Positions 52,379-61,246 are shown, counted from the first letter of the stretch. The stretch: DNA of 64,000 nt from Streptomyces sp. NBC_00094 (GCF_026343125.1 NZ_JAPEMB010000001.1:1550001-1614000); one strand, 5' to 3'. Notes: generated by a model from the sequence alone, not told the origin. Numbers and translations: made by a program.

Positions 52379-53740
52379 GTGAGCGGGATGAGTGTGGAGC
52401 CGTACCGGGAAATCACCTTCGACAAGGACGGCGACGGGCCGGCAGGGCAGTCCGCGGCCCTCACCGCGCTGGCCCGGCAGGGGGTGACGGACCTGGTGCT
52501 GCTCGCACACGGGTGGAACAACTCCCCGTCGGGCGCCACCCGTCTCTGCTCGGACTTCTTCGCCCCCTTCCCCGGGCTGTTCGGGCCGGGGGTCGAGGCC
52601 GGGTACGCGGGGGTGATCTGGCCCTCGATGATCTTCACCGACGAGCCGGTGCCCGACTACCGCGCCCTCGTGACGGTCCTCCCGGAGAAGGAACCGGTCC
52701 TCGTGCGGCTCACGGAGCTGCTGACGCTCGCCCCGCCGGAGGAGGCCGCCTTCGTCGAGTTCGGGGAACTGCTGCGGGAGCTGACGGACGTGTACGAGGT
52801 CGGGGACGGGATCGGGGGCGGGATCGGGGGCGGGGACGAGGACGGAGGCGGGATCGGGATCGGGATCGGAGACGGGATCGGAGACGGGATCGGAGGCGTC
52901 GGGGCTGTCGGGGCCGAGGGGGTCGTCGGGGCGTCGGCGGCGGTGCCGGAGTTCCTCGTCGCGGACCCGGTGGCGGTGTGCGCCCGGTTCACCGAGGCAC
53001 TGGAGGAGACCGGCGGCACCGTGCCGCCCGAGGGCTTCGGGGAGGGGCTGAAACGGTACTGGAAGGGGGCCAGGGAGGCGCTGCGGCAGGCCGCGTACTA
53101 CGTGATGAAGCGGCGGGCCGGGCGGGTCGGCGAGTTCGGGCTCGGGCCGCTGCTCGGCGAGGTCGCCCGGACCGCCCCCGGTCTCCGCGTCCACCTCGTG
53201 GGGCACAGCATGGGCGCCCGGCTCGTCGCGTACGCGCTGCGGGGGCTCCCGCCCGGGGCGCGGCCGGTGGCCTCCGTGACCCTCCTGCAGGGCGCCTTCT
53301 CGCACTACGCCTTCGCCCCGCGGCTGCCGCACGATCCGCGGCGGCCCGGTTCCCTGCGGGACATGCAGCACCGGGTGCGCGGGCCCCTGGTGGCCTGCTA
53401 CTCGCGGCACGACACGGCGCTCGGGGTGATGTACCCGCTGGCGTCCCGGCTCGCGGGCGACTCCGAGTCGCTCGCGGGGCCGCTCTCCGGGCAGCTCGCG
53501 GGGCCGCTCACCGGGCTGCTCGGCGCCGATGATCCGCGCTGGGGCGCGATCGGGCACGACGGGGTCAAGGCGGTGCCGGGGACGGTGGAGCGGACCCTGG
53601 CGGCGGTGCTGCGCGAAGGGGTGCCGGGGTCGGGGTGCGTGAGCGTGGACGCGGCGGACGCGGTCCGCTCGCACAGTGACATCGTCCGTCCCGAGCTGGC
53701 CCGGGTGGTGGTGTCGGCGGCCCGGGCGGGCCGTGCCTGA
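52379..53740 (+). CDS. alpha/beta hydrolase-like protein with glycine-repeat insert
   Basis: A 453-residue protein with the alpha/beta-hydrolase core. The oxyanion-side motif LAHGWNNSP is at 42-50 and the nucleophile elbow GHSMG has Ser277. A late histidine, perhaps in AIGHDGVK, could complete the triad. Residues 141-184 are an insert of DGIGG/DGIGDGIG repeats, probably flexible. No signal peptide is seen. The reaction is unknown. The GTG at 52379 has GGAGGGA at 52362-52368. An earlier ATG at 52298 would add a low-quality N-terminus. Confidence 0.8.
   Translation: MSGMSVEPYREITFDKDGDGPAGQSAALTALARQGVTDLVLLAHGWNNSPSGATRLCSDFFAPFPGLFGPGVEAGYAGVIWPSMIFTDEPVPDYRALVTVLPEKEPVLVRLTELLTLAPPEEAAFVEFGELLRELTDVYEVGDGIGGGIGGGDEDGGGIGIGIGDGIGDGIGGVGAVGAEGVVGASAAVPEFLVADPVAVCARFTEALEETGGTVPPEGFGEGLKRYWKGAREALRQAAYYVMKRRAGRVGEFGLGPLLGEVARTAPGLRVHLVGHSMGARLVAYALRGLPPGARPVASVTLLQGAFSHYAFAPRLPHDPRRPGSLRDMQHRVRGPLVACYSRHDTALGVMYPLASRLAGDSESLAGPLSGQLAGPLTGLLGADDPRWGAIGHDGVKAVPGTVERTLAAVLREGVPGSGCVSVDAADAVRSHSDIVRPELARVVVSAARAGRA
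52801..52908 (+). repeat. GGGATCGGA/GGGGACGGG tandem repeats inside the hydrolase gene
   Basis: Imperfect 6- to 12-bp repeats (GGGATCGGGG, GAGACGGGATCGGA and similar) encode the Gly/Asp/Ile-rich insert. The reading frame is kept throughout. Variation between strains is likely. Confidence 0.85.
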
Positions 53741-53886
53741 ACCACACCGGACGCCTGGGTTCCGCTGCGTGTCGGGGGTCCCTCCGGCCCCGTTGATGGC
53801 TGCCATCCGTAATTCGATGGAACACGGCGGGCCCCCCGTTCGTCCCTCTGATACCGCGGAAGGACCAGCGACGGAGGTGGCGAGAG

Positions 53887-54504
53887 ATGGCCGGTTTCCG
53901 GAGTCTCGCGAGACAGGTGCGCGATCCCGGGTGTGACACGGCGCTGCGCAGGTACTCCCTGCGCAAGTGCCTGGAGCGGTTCGCACCGTACGGACACCGG
54001 GCGACCTGGGACCATCTGTGCCGGCGGCACAGGTTCGGTCCCGAGGACCGGGAGCTCGATCCGGGGCGGCTGGTGGCCGCGCTCGACGAGCTGGAGGAGG
54101 CGCGGGCCGTGTGGCTCGCGTACGAGAAGCAGTTCGCCGAACGGCGGAGGCGCGAGAAGCACGACGGACTGCGCGGGCTCGGCGCGCTCGACGACTGGCA
54201 CCGGCGCGTCTGGGGCGGCAACGGCGTGGTGCGCTGCGGCGACCCGGCCGTGCACCCGTCGGACCCGCTGCCGGAGGTGCTGCGCCGGCTGATCGCCGCG
54301 CTGGAGGACGGCCCGGGCGAGCGGTGTCCGGTGTGCGCGGGGCCGCGGATCGAGTGGCGGTCCGGATCGGGGGACGCGTACGAGCCGTGGCTGGGCCCCG
54401 TGTGCGGCGACTGCGGCGTGGGCGTCCCGCGAGCGGTGCTCACGTCGGGCGCCCTGGCCCGCGCCCGCGGGGACCGGCACCGACCACTGGCTCCGGCGGC
54501 GTGA
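53887..54504 (+). CDS. uncharacterised protein with zinc-ribbon-like cysteines
   Basis: A 205-residue, Arg-rich cytoplasmic protein. The N-terminal region is helical and basic (ALRRYSLRKCLERFAPYGHRATWDHLCRRHRF...LEEARAVWLAYEKQFAERRRREKHDG). The C-terminal part has CPVC and, 30 residues later, CGDC, which together could bind one zinc ion. I do not recognise a family. A GGAGG ribosome site nine bases before the ATG supports translation. It converges on soxR with about 110 bases between them. Confidence 0.75.
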   Translation: MAGFRSLARQVRDPGCDTALRRYSLRKCLERFAPYGHRATWDHLCRRHRFGPEDRELDPGRLVAALDELEEARAVWLAYEKQFAERRRREKHDGLRGLGALDDWHRRVWGGNGVVRCGDPAVHPSDPLPEVLRRLIAALEDGPGERCPVCAGPRIEWRSGSGDAYEPWLGPVCGDCGVGVPRAVLTSGALARARGDRHRPLAPAA

Positions 54505-54616
54505 TGCCCGTGGGGTGTCGGCGGGCGGCCGGACGACACCCGGGCCCGCTCCCCCGCCGACCCGGTCGCGGCGGCGCCGCCGGCCCCGCGACCCCGCGAC
54601 CCCGGCCGGACGAAAC

Positions 54617-55078
54617 CTAGGTCCGGCGTACCGGCAGCAGGCGGGAGCCCGTCATCCGCTCGCCGAGGACGTCGTCGGGGTTGGACAGGACGCAGTTCTC
54701 CAGGGACAGGCAGCCGCAGCCGATGCAGTCCGTGAGGTGGTCGCGCAGCCGTCCCAGCTGCTTGATGCGCTCGTCGAGTTCGGTGCGCCAGGCCGCCGAG
54801 AGCCGTGCCCAGTCCTCGTTCGTGGGGGTGCGCTCCTCGGGGAGCTGGGCGAGCGCGTCGCGGATCGTGGCGAGCGGGATGCCGACGCGCTGCGCGGCCC
54901 GGACGAAGGCGACCCGGCGCAGGGTGTCACGGGCGTACCGGCGCTGGTTGCCCGCGGTGCGGCGGCTGCTGATGAGCCCCTTCGCCTCGTAGAAGTGCAG
55001 GGCCGAAACAGCGGCCCCGCTTCGGGCGGAGAGCTGGCCGACGGTGAGTTCGTGGATCTTCTCTGGAATCTGCGGCAC
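54617..55078 (-). CDS. soxR: redox-sensitive MerR-type regulator SoxR
   Basis: A 153-residue transcription factor. A MerR winged helix (about 11-80, [37 protein letters not shown]) and a coiled dimerisation helix are followed by the [2Fe-2S] cluster motif Cys118-x2-Cys121-x-Cys123-x5-Cys129, complete as in all SoxR proteins. In Streptomyces SoxR answers redox-active secondary metabolites such as actinorhodin instead of activating soxS. The GTG at 55078 gives the usual length. It is divergent from the MaoC gene. Confidence 0.95.
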   Translation of the reverse strand: MPQIPEKIHELTVGQLSARSGAAVSALHFYEAKGLISSRRTAGNQRRYARDTLRRVAFVRAAQRVGIPLATIRDALAQLPEERTPTNEDWARLSAAWRTELDERIKQLGRLRDHLTDCIGCGCLSLENCVLSNPDDVLGERMTGSRLLPVRRT

Positions 55079-55150
55079 TCCCCGAACCCTACGGGACAAG
55101 GCCCGGTGCCCGGCCGTCCGTTGACAGGAGGCCACCGGCACCACAATGCT

Positions 55151-55166
55151 GAGCAAGCGCTTAGGC
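55151..55166. promoter_or_regulatory. operator upstream of the MaoC gene
   Basis: TGAGCAAGCGCTTAGG, containing the palindrome AAGCGCTT, lies 49 bases before the MaoC start. The same 16 bases occur 50 bases upstream of the TetR gene that follows (56384-56399). Confidence 0.75.
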
Positions 55167-55214
55167 AGCGCCCGAGAGAGCCGATCAGAGGGACAGACAG
55201 AGGGAGCTAGGGAC

Positions 55215-55676
55215 ATGGCCGAGCCGAGGATCTTCACCTCCGCCGAGGAGCTGCGCGCGGGCGTCGGCGAGCAGCTGGGGTACAGCGACTGGCTGGAGAT
55301 CGACCAGAAGCGCATCGACCTCTTCGCCGACGCGACCGGCGACCACCAGTGGATCCACGTCGACCCGGAGCGCGCCGCCGACGGCCCCTTCGGCGCGACG
55401 ATCGCGCACGGCTATCTGACGCTGTCGCTGCTGCCGCTGTTCGTCCCGCAGGTCCTGCGGGTCGAGGGCATGAAGATGGGCCTCAACTACGGCACCGAGA
55501 AGGTCCGGTTCCCGTCCCCCGTACCGGTCGGCTCGCGGCTGCGCGCGACGGCGGTCCTGACGAAGGTCGAGGAGGCGGGCGGCGGCGTACAGGTGACGGC
55601 GGCGGTGACCGTCGAGCGCGAGGGCGCCGACAAGCCCGTCTGCTTCGCCGAGTCGGTCTCCCGCTACTTCTTCTGA
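55215..55676 (+). CDS. MaoC family dehydratase ((R)-enoyl-CoA hydratase type)
   Basis: A 153-residue hot-dog-fold hydratase. The hydratase-2 motif is visible as [18 protein letters not shown], with the Asp-x4-His catalytic pair (about residues 37-45), followed by [18 protein letters not shown]. Such proteins hydrate enoyl-CoA or enoyl-ACP in fatty-acid metabolism. The ATG at 55215 follows AGGGAGCTAGGGAC. Its promoter region carries the same operator as the convergent TetR gene, so regulation by that TetR is likely. Confidence 0.92.
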   Translation: MAEPRIFTSAEELRAGVGEQLGYSDWLEIDQKRIDLFADATGDHQWIHVDPERAADGPFGATIAHGYLTLSLLPLFVPQVLRVEGMKMGLNYGTEKVRFPSPVPVGSRLRATAVLTKVEEAGGGVQVTAAVTVEREGADKPVCFAESVSRYFF

Positions 55677-55704
55677 GCAGCGAGGCCCCTGGACCGCCGC
55701 GCCC

Positions 55705-56334
55705 TCAGGGGTTGCGGACGCCGACCATCCGGAGGACGAGGTCGGCGTAGAGCGCGCCGATCTCGTCGGGCGTCCGGCGGCCCTGCGTCGTGAACCAGCG
55801 AGCGACGTCGATGCAGAGCGAGAGCACCGCGATCGTGGTGCCGGACACGTCCGGCACCACGAACTCGCCCGCCGCCACGCCCTCCTCGATGATCCGGCGC
55901 ACGGCCGCGTCGGACTCCCGGCGCAGCTCCACGATCTCGGCGCGGTGCTCGGGGCCCAGGGCGTCGAACTCGTACTGGACGACCCGCGCTGTGGTGTGGC
56001 GCTCGGCGTGCCAGCGGACGAAGGAGCGTACGGCGTCGGAGAGCCGCTCGGCGGCCGTACCGTCGCCGTCGGCCGCGGCCCGGAGGATCTCCAGGGCCTT
56101 GTCGTGACCGATCCGGCTGATCCGGTGGAGCAGCTCTTCCTTGGTCTTGTAGTGGATGTAGAGCGCGGCCGGGCTCATGCCCGCCCGGCCCGCGATGTCC
56201 CGAGTGGTGGTGGCGTGGTAACCCCGCTCGGCGAACGCCTCGACGGCGGCCACCAGCAGTCGCCGGGCCGCCTCGGGCGTGACCTCGCCCCAGGGCATGT
56301 CCTCGACCCCGGGCGTCTCCTCCGCCGCGCTCAT
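55705..56334 (-). CDS. TetR family regulator of the MaoC gene
   Basis: A 209-residue repressor-type protein. The DNA-binding helix-turn-helix is LVAAVEAFAERGYHATTTRDIAGRAGMSPAALYIHYKTKEELLHRI (about 25-70). The C-terminal domain has the KstR2/FadR-like pattern of fatty-acid regulators, though I cannot be sure of the subclass. It converges on the MaoC gene, and both genes share a 16-base operator upstream. The ATG at 56334 follows AAGGAG. Likely ligand: an acyl-CoA. Confidence 0.9.
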   Translation of the reverse strand: MSAAEETPGVEDMPWGEVTPEAARRLLVAAVEAFAERGYHATTTRDIAGRAGMSPAALYIHYKTKEELLHRISRIGHDKALEILRAAADGDGTAAERLSDAVRSFVRWHAERHTTARVVQYEFDALGPEHRAEIVELRRESDAAVRRIIEEGVAAGEFVVPDVSGTTIAVLSLCIDVARWFTTQGRRTPDEIGALYADLVLRMVGVRNP

Positions 56335-56383
56335 CCCACACTCCTTCTCGGACCCCGTCAGAACGCACACCATACAACGAGGG

Positions 56384-56399
56384 TGAGCAAGCGCTTAGG
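56384..56399. promoter_or_regulatory. operator upstream of the TetR gene
   Basis: TGAGCAAGCGCTTAGG, identical to the site in front of the MaoC gene at 55151-55166. It is 50 bases upstream of the TetR start codon, consistent with autoregulation. Confidence 0.75.
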
Positions 56400-56444
56400 G
56401 TCTTGCGGGGCCGGGCCCGGATCGGAGGGGAGGTCGGGGCCGGA

Positions 56445-56756
56445 TCAGATCTGCGGTCGGTGGCCCGGATCACGCTTCTGGAAGGGGTCGTGTTCGGCGA
56501 GGAGCTTCTCCAGCCGGGCCTGATCGACCCTGCTGACGATCTGGCCCTCCTCCTGGCGGTCACGGACGACCTTGGCCAGCGTGAAGGCCGAGGTCGTGAG
56601 GTAGAGGACCGAGACGGCGAGGAAGGCCCGCACCCAGGCGCTGGCCTCCAGCTGGTAGATGCCGACGGTCACGGCCGTGCCGGCGACTCCGAAGGAGATG
56701 ACGGCCTGCGTGTAGTAGGCGGCGGTGTTCTGCTGCTTGACCGGTGTGTCGCTCAT
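56445..56756 (-). CDS. YiaA/YiaB family two-helix membrane protein
   Basis: A 103-residue inner-membrane protein with two hydrophobic helices (about 14-34 and 40-61: AAYYTQAVISFGVAGTAVTVGIYQL and AWVRAFLAVSVLYLTTSAFTLAKVV), matching the YiaA/YiaB domain. A charged C-terminal tail follows (VDQARLEKLLAEHDPFQKRDPGHRPQI). Function is unknown. The ATG at 56756 gives MSDTPVKQQNTAAYY, the family start. It is probably monocistronic. Confidence 0.87.
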   Translation of the reverse strand: MSDTPVKQQNTAAYYTQAVISFGVAGTAVTVGIYQLEASAWVRAFLAVSVLYLTTSAFTLAKVVRDRQEEGQIVSRVDQARLEKLLAEHDPFQKRDPGHRPQI

Positions 56757-56826
56757 GCCCCAAGCATCGGGCGGACGTGGCCCCCGCCACATCCGCCCGG
56801 CTACTCAGTCGCGGCCCGCAGGGTAC

Positions 56827-57978
56827 TCAGAAGGCCGAGACTCCCGTGAGCGCGCGCCCGATGATGAGCTTCTGGATCTGGCTGGTGCCCTCGTACAGCG
56901 TCATGACCCGGGCGTCCCTGAGCAGTTTGCCGACCGGGTACTCGTCGATGTAGCCGTAGCCGCCGAAGACCTGGAGGGCGTTGTTCGCCGCGCGGACGGC
57001 GGCCTCGGAGGCGTACAGCTTCGCCTTGGACGCGGCGGTGGCGAAGTCCTGGCCCCGGTCGATCAGGTCGGCGACCCGCCAGGTGAGGAGCCGGGCGGCG
57101 TCCACGTCGACCGCGATGTCGCTGATCAGTTCCTGCACCAGCTGATACGAGGCGATGGACTTGCCGAACTGCTCGCGCTCCCCCGCGTAGCGCACGGCGG
57201 CGTCGAGCGCGGCCTGGGCGATGCCGACACAGCCGGCGGCGACCGACATGCGGCCCTTGGCGAGGGCGGACATGGCGACGGTGAAGCCCTTGCCCTCGGG
57301 GCCGAGCATCGCGGCGGCGGGGACGCGGACGTCCTCCAGGACCAGTTCGGCGGTGGCCTGGCCGCGCAGGCCGAGCTTGCCGTGGACGGCGCGGCGGGTG
57401 AGGCCGGGGGTGTCCGTGGGGACGAGGAAGGCCGAGATGCCCTTGTGGCCCGGGGTGTCGTTGGTGCGGGCGAAGAGCAGGACGACATCGGCCCAGGTGC
57501 CGTTGGTGATGAACATCTTGGTGCCGCTGACGAGGTAGTCGTCACCGTCGCGCACCGCGCGGGTGGTCAGGTTCCCGGCGTCGGAACCGGTGCCCGGCTC
57601 GGTGAGGCCGAAGCAGCCGAGCGCCTCACCGGACGCGAGCCGGGGCAGCCAGGCGTGCTTCTGGTCCTCGGTGCCCCAGGTGGCGATCGTCTTCGCGACC
57701 AGACCGAGGGAGACGGAGACGATGCCGCGCACGGAGGAGTCGCCGCGGCCGAGCTCCTCGGTGACGAGGCAGTACGCGAGGTGGTCGCCGCCCGAACCCC
57801 CGTACTCCTCCGGGACGGTGAGGCCGAGGAAGCCGACGGCGCCGAGCTTCTTGACGATCGAGCGGTCCACCTCCTCGGCGCGGTCCCACGCGACGGCGTG
57901 CGGGGCGACCTCGCGAGCGACGAAGTCCTCGGCGAGCCGCCGTACGGCTTCCTGCTCCTCACTCAGCGCCAGATCCAC
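56827..57978 (-). CDS. acyl-CoA dehydrogenase
   Basis: A 383-residue FAD-dependent short/medium-chain acyl-CoA dehydrogenase. Visible features are CFGLTEPGTGSDAGNLTTRA (substrate/FAD loop), GTKMFITNGTWADVVLLFAR, YAGEREQFGKSIASYQLVQ and the catalytic glutamate in the C-terminal LYEGTSQIQKLIIGRAL (about residue 363). The electron acceptor is ETF. The gene is divergent from a TetR gene, with AT-rich direct repeats between the two, so regulation by that TetR is likely. The substrate is not readable. Confidence 0.93.
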   Translation of the reverse strand: MDLALSEEQEAVRRLAEDFVAREVAPHAVAWDRAEEVDRSIVKKLGAVGFLGLTVPEEYGGSGGDHLAYCLVTEELGRGDSSVRGIVSVSLGLVAKTIATWGTEDQKHAWLPRLASGEALGCFGLTEPGTGSDAGNLTTRAVRDGDDYLVSGTKMFITNGTWADVVLLFARTNDTPGHKGISAFLVPTDTPGLTRRAVHGKLGLRGQATAELVLEDVRVPAAAMLGPEGKGFTVAMSALAKGRMSVAAGCVGIAQAALDAAVRYAGEREQFGKSIASYQLVQELISDIAVDVDAARLLTWRVADLIDRGQDFATAASKAKLYASEAAVRAANNALQVFGGYGYIDEYPVGKLLRDARVMTLYEGTSQIQKLIIGRALTGVSAF

Positions 57979-57996
57979 CGTGCCACCTCATCCATC

Positions 57997-58038
57997 AGTT
58001 TAATTACCACTGCTAGTTTTATTGCGCAGGCCTACTAT
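57997..58038. promoter_or_regulatory. divergent regulatory region with AT-rich direct repeats
   Basis: AGTTTAATT (57997-58005) and AGTTTTATT (58015-58023) are 18 bases apart in an unusually AT-rich patch. A -10-like TACTAT at 58033-58038 lies eight bases before the TetR ATG at 58046, which lacks a ribosome site and could be leaderless. Confidence 0.5.
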
Positions 58039-58045
58039 GTGCGCC

Positions 58046-58756
58046 ATGGCCCGACCGCGCAAGCCCCTGCTCAGCCGAGACCGCATCGTCGAGACGGCGG
58101 GTGCGCTGGTGGACGCGGAGGGCCTCGCCGCGCTCTCCACCCGGCGGCTGGCGGCCGAACTCGGGGTGAGCGGGCCCTCGCTCTACAACCACTTCCGCAC
58201 GAAGGACGAGATCCTCGACGCGATCGCGGACGCGGTCTCCACCAAGATCGACCTGTCGATGTTCGCGGAGACCGACGGGCGCGACTGGCGCACCGCGCTG
58301 CACGACTGGGCGGTCTCCTACCGCGCGGCCCTCGCCGATCATCCGCACATCGTCCCGGTCCTCGCCCAGGGCCCCGGCCGCCGCCCGGCGGGCCTGCGCG
58401 TCGCCGACGCGGTCTTCGGGGCGATGGTCCGGGCGGGCTGGCCCCCGGCCCAGGCCACCTCCATCGGCGCGCTGATGCGGTACTTCGTCACCGGGTCCGC
58501 GCTCGGCTCCTTCGCCCGCGGGTTCGTCGACGACGAGACGGCCTACGACCCGGCCGACTACCCGCACCTCGGCCAGGCCCACCTTCTCGCCGAGCACCGG
58601 CAGAAGGTGGACGAGCGCGCCTTCGAGACGGGCCTGCGGGCGCTGCTCGACGGGTTGCGGATGCAGTACGAGACGCTCGCACGGCCCGCGGAGACGGAGA
58701 GCCCGGCGGCGGACGCGGCTTCGGGGCCTGACAGTTCGGTGTCCGCCGAAGCGTGA
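58046..58756 (+). CDS. TetR family regulator, TetR C-terminal type
   Basis: A 236-residue repressor-type protein. The helix-turn-helix is SRDRIVETAGALVDAEGLAALSTRRLAAELGVSGPSLYNHFRTKDEILDAI (about 9-60). The C-terminal part (VSYRAALADHPHIVPVLAQGPG...) recalls the TetR_C domain of the classical drug-binding group. It is divergent from the acyl-CoA dehydrogenase gene. The ATG at 58046 is chosen because it gives MARPRKPLL and lies at the probable transcription start, suggesting a leaderless message. Ligand unknown. Confidence 0.88.
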   Translation: MARPRKPLLSRDRIVETAGALVDAEGLAALSTRRLAAELGVSGPSLYNHFRTKDEILDAIADAVSTKIDLSMFAETDGRDWRTALHDWAVSYRAALADHPHIVPVLAQGPGRRPAGLRVADAVFGAMVRAGWPPAQATSIGALMRYFVTGSALGSFARGFVDDETAYDPADYPHLGQAHLLAEHRQKVDERAFETGLRALLDGLRMQYETLARPAETESPAADAASGPDSSVSAEA

Positions 58757-58774
58757 GTGCGGGACCCTGGGCGC

Positions 58775-59470
58775 ATGGCAGCCAGTGATCTCGCCGCGCT
58801 CGCGGCGCTCTTCGCGGACGAGAGCCGCGCCGCGTTCCTGCTCGCCCTGCTCGACGGCCGGGCCTGGACCGCCGGGGAGCTCGCGCGGCACGCGGGGGTG
58901 GCGCCGTCCACCGCCAGCGAGCACCTGGGGAAGCTCGTCGCGGGTGGGGTACTCACGGAGGAACGCCAGGGCAGACACCGGTACGTCCGCCTGGCCGACC
59001 CCGGGATCGCGCACCTCGTGGAGGACTTGGCCGCCCGGTCCGAGCCCGAGGCACCGCCGCCGCCCCGCTCGCTGCGGGCCGCGAGCGCCGGGCGGGCGAT
59101 GGCCCGGGGGCGGACCTGCTACGACCACCTCGCCGGGCGTCTCGGGATCGCGATCACCGAGGCGATGACGGTGCGCGGACTGCTGCGCCAGGACACGGGG
59201 TTCGCGCTCACCGACCGGGGCGTCGCGTGGTTCGACGAGCGGGGCATCACCCTCGTACGGAAGGGGCGGCGGCCCGTGGCGCGCGGCTGCCTCGACTGGA
59301 CCGAGCGCAGGCCGCACCTCGCGGGGATCGCGGGCGCCGCGCTGTGCCGGCACGCGTTGGACGCCGGGTGGTGCGTACGGATCGGGTCGGAGCGGGCCGT
59401 GCGGGTGACGCCGGAGGGCGAGTCCGCGCTGCACGCGACCCTGGGTATCGCGCCGGCGACCCTGCGCTGA
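58775..59470 (+). CDS. ArsR-type winged-helix regulator
   Basis: A 231-residue regulator. The N-terminal ArsR winged helix is LAALFADESRAAFLLALLDGRAWTAGELARHAGVAPSTASEHLGKLVAGGVLTEERQGRHRYVRLAD (about 7-75). The C-terminal part has several cysteines (GRTCYDHL, RGCLDWTERRPHLAG, AALCRHALDAGWCVR), which could bind a metal or sense redox state. This longer, two-domain form is common in Streptomyces. It starts 18 bases after the TetR stop and may be cotranscribed. The target is unknown. Confidence 0.88.
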   Translation: MAASDLAALAALFADESRAAFLLALLDGRAWTAGELARHAGVAPSTASEHLGKLVAGGVLTEERQGRHRYVRLADPGIAHLVEDLAARSEPEAPPPPRSLRAASAGRAMARGRTCYDHLAGRLGIAITEAMTVRGLLRQDTGFALTDRGVAWFDERGITLVRKGRRPVARGCLDWTERRPHLAGIAGAALCRHALDAGWCVRIGSERAVRVTPEGESALHATLGIAPATLR

Positions 59471-59559
59471 GCTGCCGGGTCCCGCGCCGGGCGGCCCCGC
59501 CCGTCCCGGCCCGCGATATTGCGGTGAGCGCCGAAGGGTTCACACCCTACGGTCGAGCC

Positions 59560-60477
59560 ATGCCGAACCGATCCTCACGTCTCGCCCTCGCCGCCGCCGG
59601 TGTCACCGTCGTCCTGTGGGCCTCCGCCTTCGTCTCCATCCGCAGTGCCGGGGCGGCCTACTCCCCCGGTGCGCTCGCTCTCGGGAGGCTCCTCGCCGGG
59701 GCCCTCGTCCTCGGGTGCGTCCTTCTGATCCGGCGGGAGGGGCTGCCTCCCCGGGCGGCCTGGCGCGGGATCCTGGTCTCGGGGCTGCTCTGGTTCGGGG
59801 TCTACATGGTGGTCCTCAACTGGGGCGAGCAGGAGGTCGACGCGGGTACGGCCGCGATGGTGGTGAACATCGGACCGATCCTGATCGCGCTGCTCGGCGC
59901 GCGGTTCCTGAAGGAGTCGCTGCCGCCCCGGCTGGTCGCGGGCATGGCGGTCTCCTTCGCCGGCGCCGTGGCCGTCGGCCTCTCCATGTCGAGCGACTCG
60001 GGCGACGGCGGGCACGCCTCGGTGCTCGGCGTACTGCTCTGCCTGGTCGCGGCGGCGGCGTACGCGGGCGGGGTCGTGGCCCAGAAGCCGGCGCTCGCGC
60101 ACGGCAGCGCGCTCCAGGTGACGACCTTCGGCTGCCTGGTGGGTGCGGTGGCCTGCCTGCCGTTCGCCGGGCAGCTGGTCGAGGAGGCGGGCAGGGCCCC
60201 GCTGTCGGCGACCCTCAACATGCTCTACCTGGGCGTGTTCCCGACCGCGCTCGCCTTCACGACCTGGGCTTACGCCCTGGCCCGTACGACCGTCGGCCGG
60301 ATGGGCGCGACGACGTACGCCGTGCCCGCCCTCGTCGTACTCATGGCCTGGCTGTTCCTGGGCGAGCTGCCGGGGCCGCTGACCCTCGCCGGGGGTGCGC
60401 TGTGCCTGGCGGGCGTGGCCGTGTCCCGTTCACGACCGAGGGCCTCCGTCGCCGCCGGGACGGCCGGGTCGGCCTGA
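59560..60477 (+). CDS. EamA/DMT family transporter
   Basis: A 305-residue inner-membrane protein with ten hydrophobic segments arranged as two EamA repeats (about 5-140 and 150-290). The sequences ASAFVSIRSAGAAYSPGALALGRLL and RMGATTYAVPALVVLMAWLFLGELPGPLTLAGGALCLAGV are typical. Drug/metabolite transporters of this type export amino acids, nucleosides or metabolites; the substrate cannot be read. It begins 89 bases after the ArsR gene, which may control it. Confidence 0.9.
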   Translation: MPNRSSRLALAAAGVTVVLWASAFVSIRSAGAAYSPGALALGRLLAGALVLGCVLLIRREGLPPRAAWRGILVSGLLWFGVYMVVLNWGEQEVDAGTAAMVVNIGPILIALLGARFLKESLPPRLVAGMAVSFAGAVAVGLSMSSDSGDGGHASVLGVLLCLVAAAAYAGGVVAQKPALAHGSALQVTTFGCLVGAVACLPFAGQLVEEAGRAPLSATLNMLYLGVFPTALAFTTWAYALARTTVGRMGATTYAVPALVVLMAWLFLGELPGPLTLAGGALCLAGVAVSRSRPRASVAAGTAGSA

Positions 60478-60577
60478 CGCAGGCGGGGCGGCCTGACAGG
60501 CGGGGCGGCCGGCAGGCCCGGCCGGCGACAGGCCCGGCCGGCGTCCCCCCTAGGCAGCCGTCACGCCGGGGCCACCG

Positions 60578-61246
60578 TCAGGCCGGTCCGCCGGAGCGCA
60601 GCAGCTGGCGGGCGAAGGTCGTCAGCGATCTGCCGATGCGTTCGGTCGACAGCCCGAGCCGGTCCCGCTGGAACCGGAACAGCTCGGGCGACAGCGGGCT
60701 GAGCGCGATGTCGACCAGCGGGTCCGGATCCTCGACCCCGTGGTCGACCAGGAGCGTGCGGACGTGCACGCGCCAGAATCCGTACGCACCCGTGCCGAAG
60801 CGCGCGGGCCCGGTCTCCGCCCCCAGCGCCAGCGGGAGATGACGCTCCAGCAGATCGAGCATCGCCAGATAGAACGCGGCGAGGCGCTCCCCCGCCTCCG
60901 CGCCGGGACCGAGCGGCGGCGGTCCGTGGATCAGCAGGCCCTGGAGCCGCCGCTCGTGCTCGTCGAGGAGCGCGACGGCGACGGAGGGCGGGTCGGGGAA
61001 GCTCCGGTAGAGGGTGGCGCGGCCCACGCCGGCGGCCTTGGCGATCCGGTCCATGGTGACCGAGCGCGGGTCCTGCTCGGCGAAGAGCCGCTCGGCGGCG
61101 GCCAGGATCTGGGCGCGGTTCCGCTCCGCGTCCGCACGCCGGCGAGGCGCGACCGGCTGCTCGTCCGCCGCCCGCAGATCACCGAGGAGCCCGTCGACCC
61201 GATGCGCGGAGGAGGCTCCACGCCCTCGCTGCTCGTCGTCGCTCAT
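60578..61246 (-). CDS. TetR family regulator of the adjacent transporter
   Basis: A 222-residue repressor-type protein with an N-terminal extension of about 40 residues. The helix-turn-helix is NRAQILAAAERLFAEQDPRSVTMDRIAKAAGVGRATLYRSFPDPPSVAVAL (about 43-92), and the C-terminal domain is helical. It is divergent from a DMT-type transporter gene. The gap holds two related 21-base palindromes, one adjacent to this gene and one near the transporter, a typical repressor/efflux arrangement. The ligand is probably the transported compound. Confidence 0.9.
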   Translation of the reverse strand: MSDDEQRGRGASSAHRVDGLLGDLRAADEQPVAPRRRADAERNRAQILAAAERLFAEQDPRSVTMDRIAKAAGVGRATLYRSFPDPPSVAVALLDEHERRLQGLLIHGPPPLGPGAEAGERLAAFYLAMLDLLERHLPLALGAETGPARFGTGAYGFWRVHVRTLLVDHGVEDPDPLVDIALSPLSPELFRFQRDRLGLSTERIGRSLTTFARQLLRSGGPA

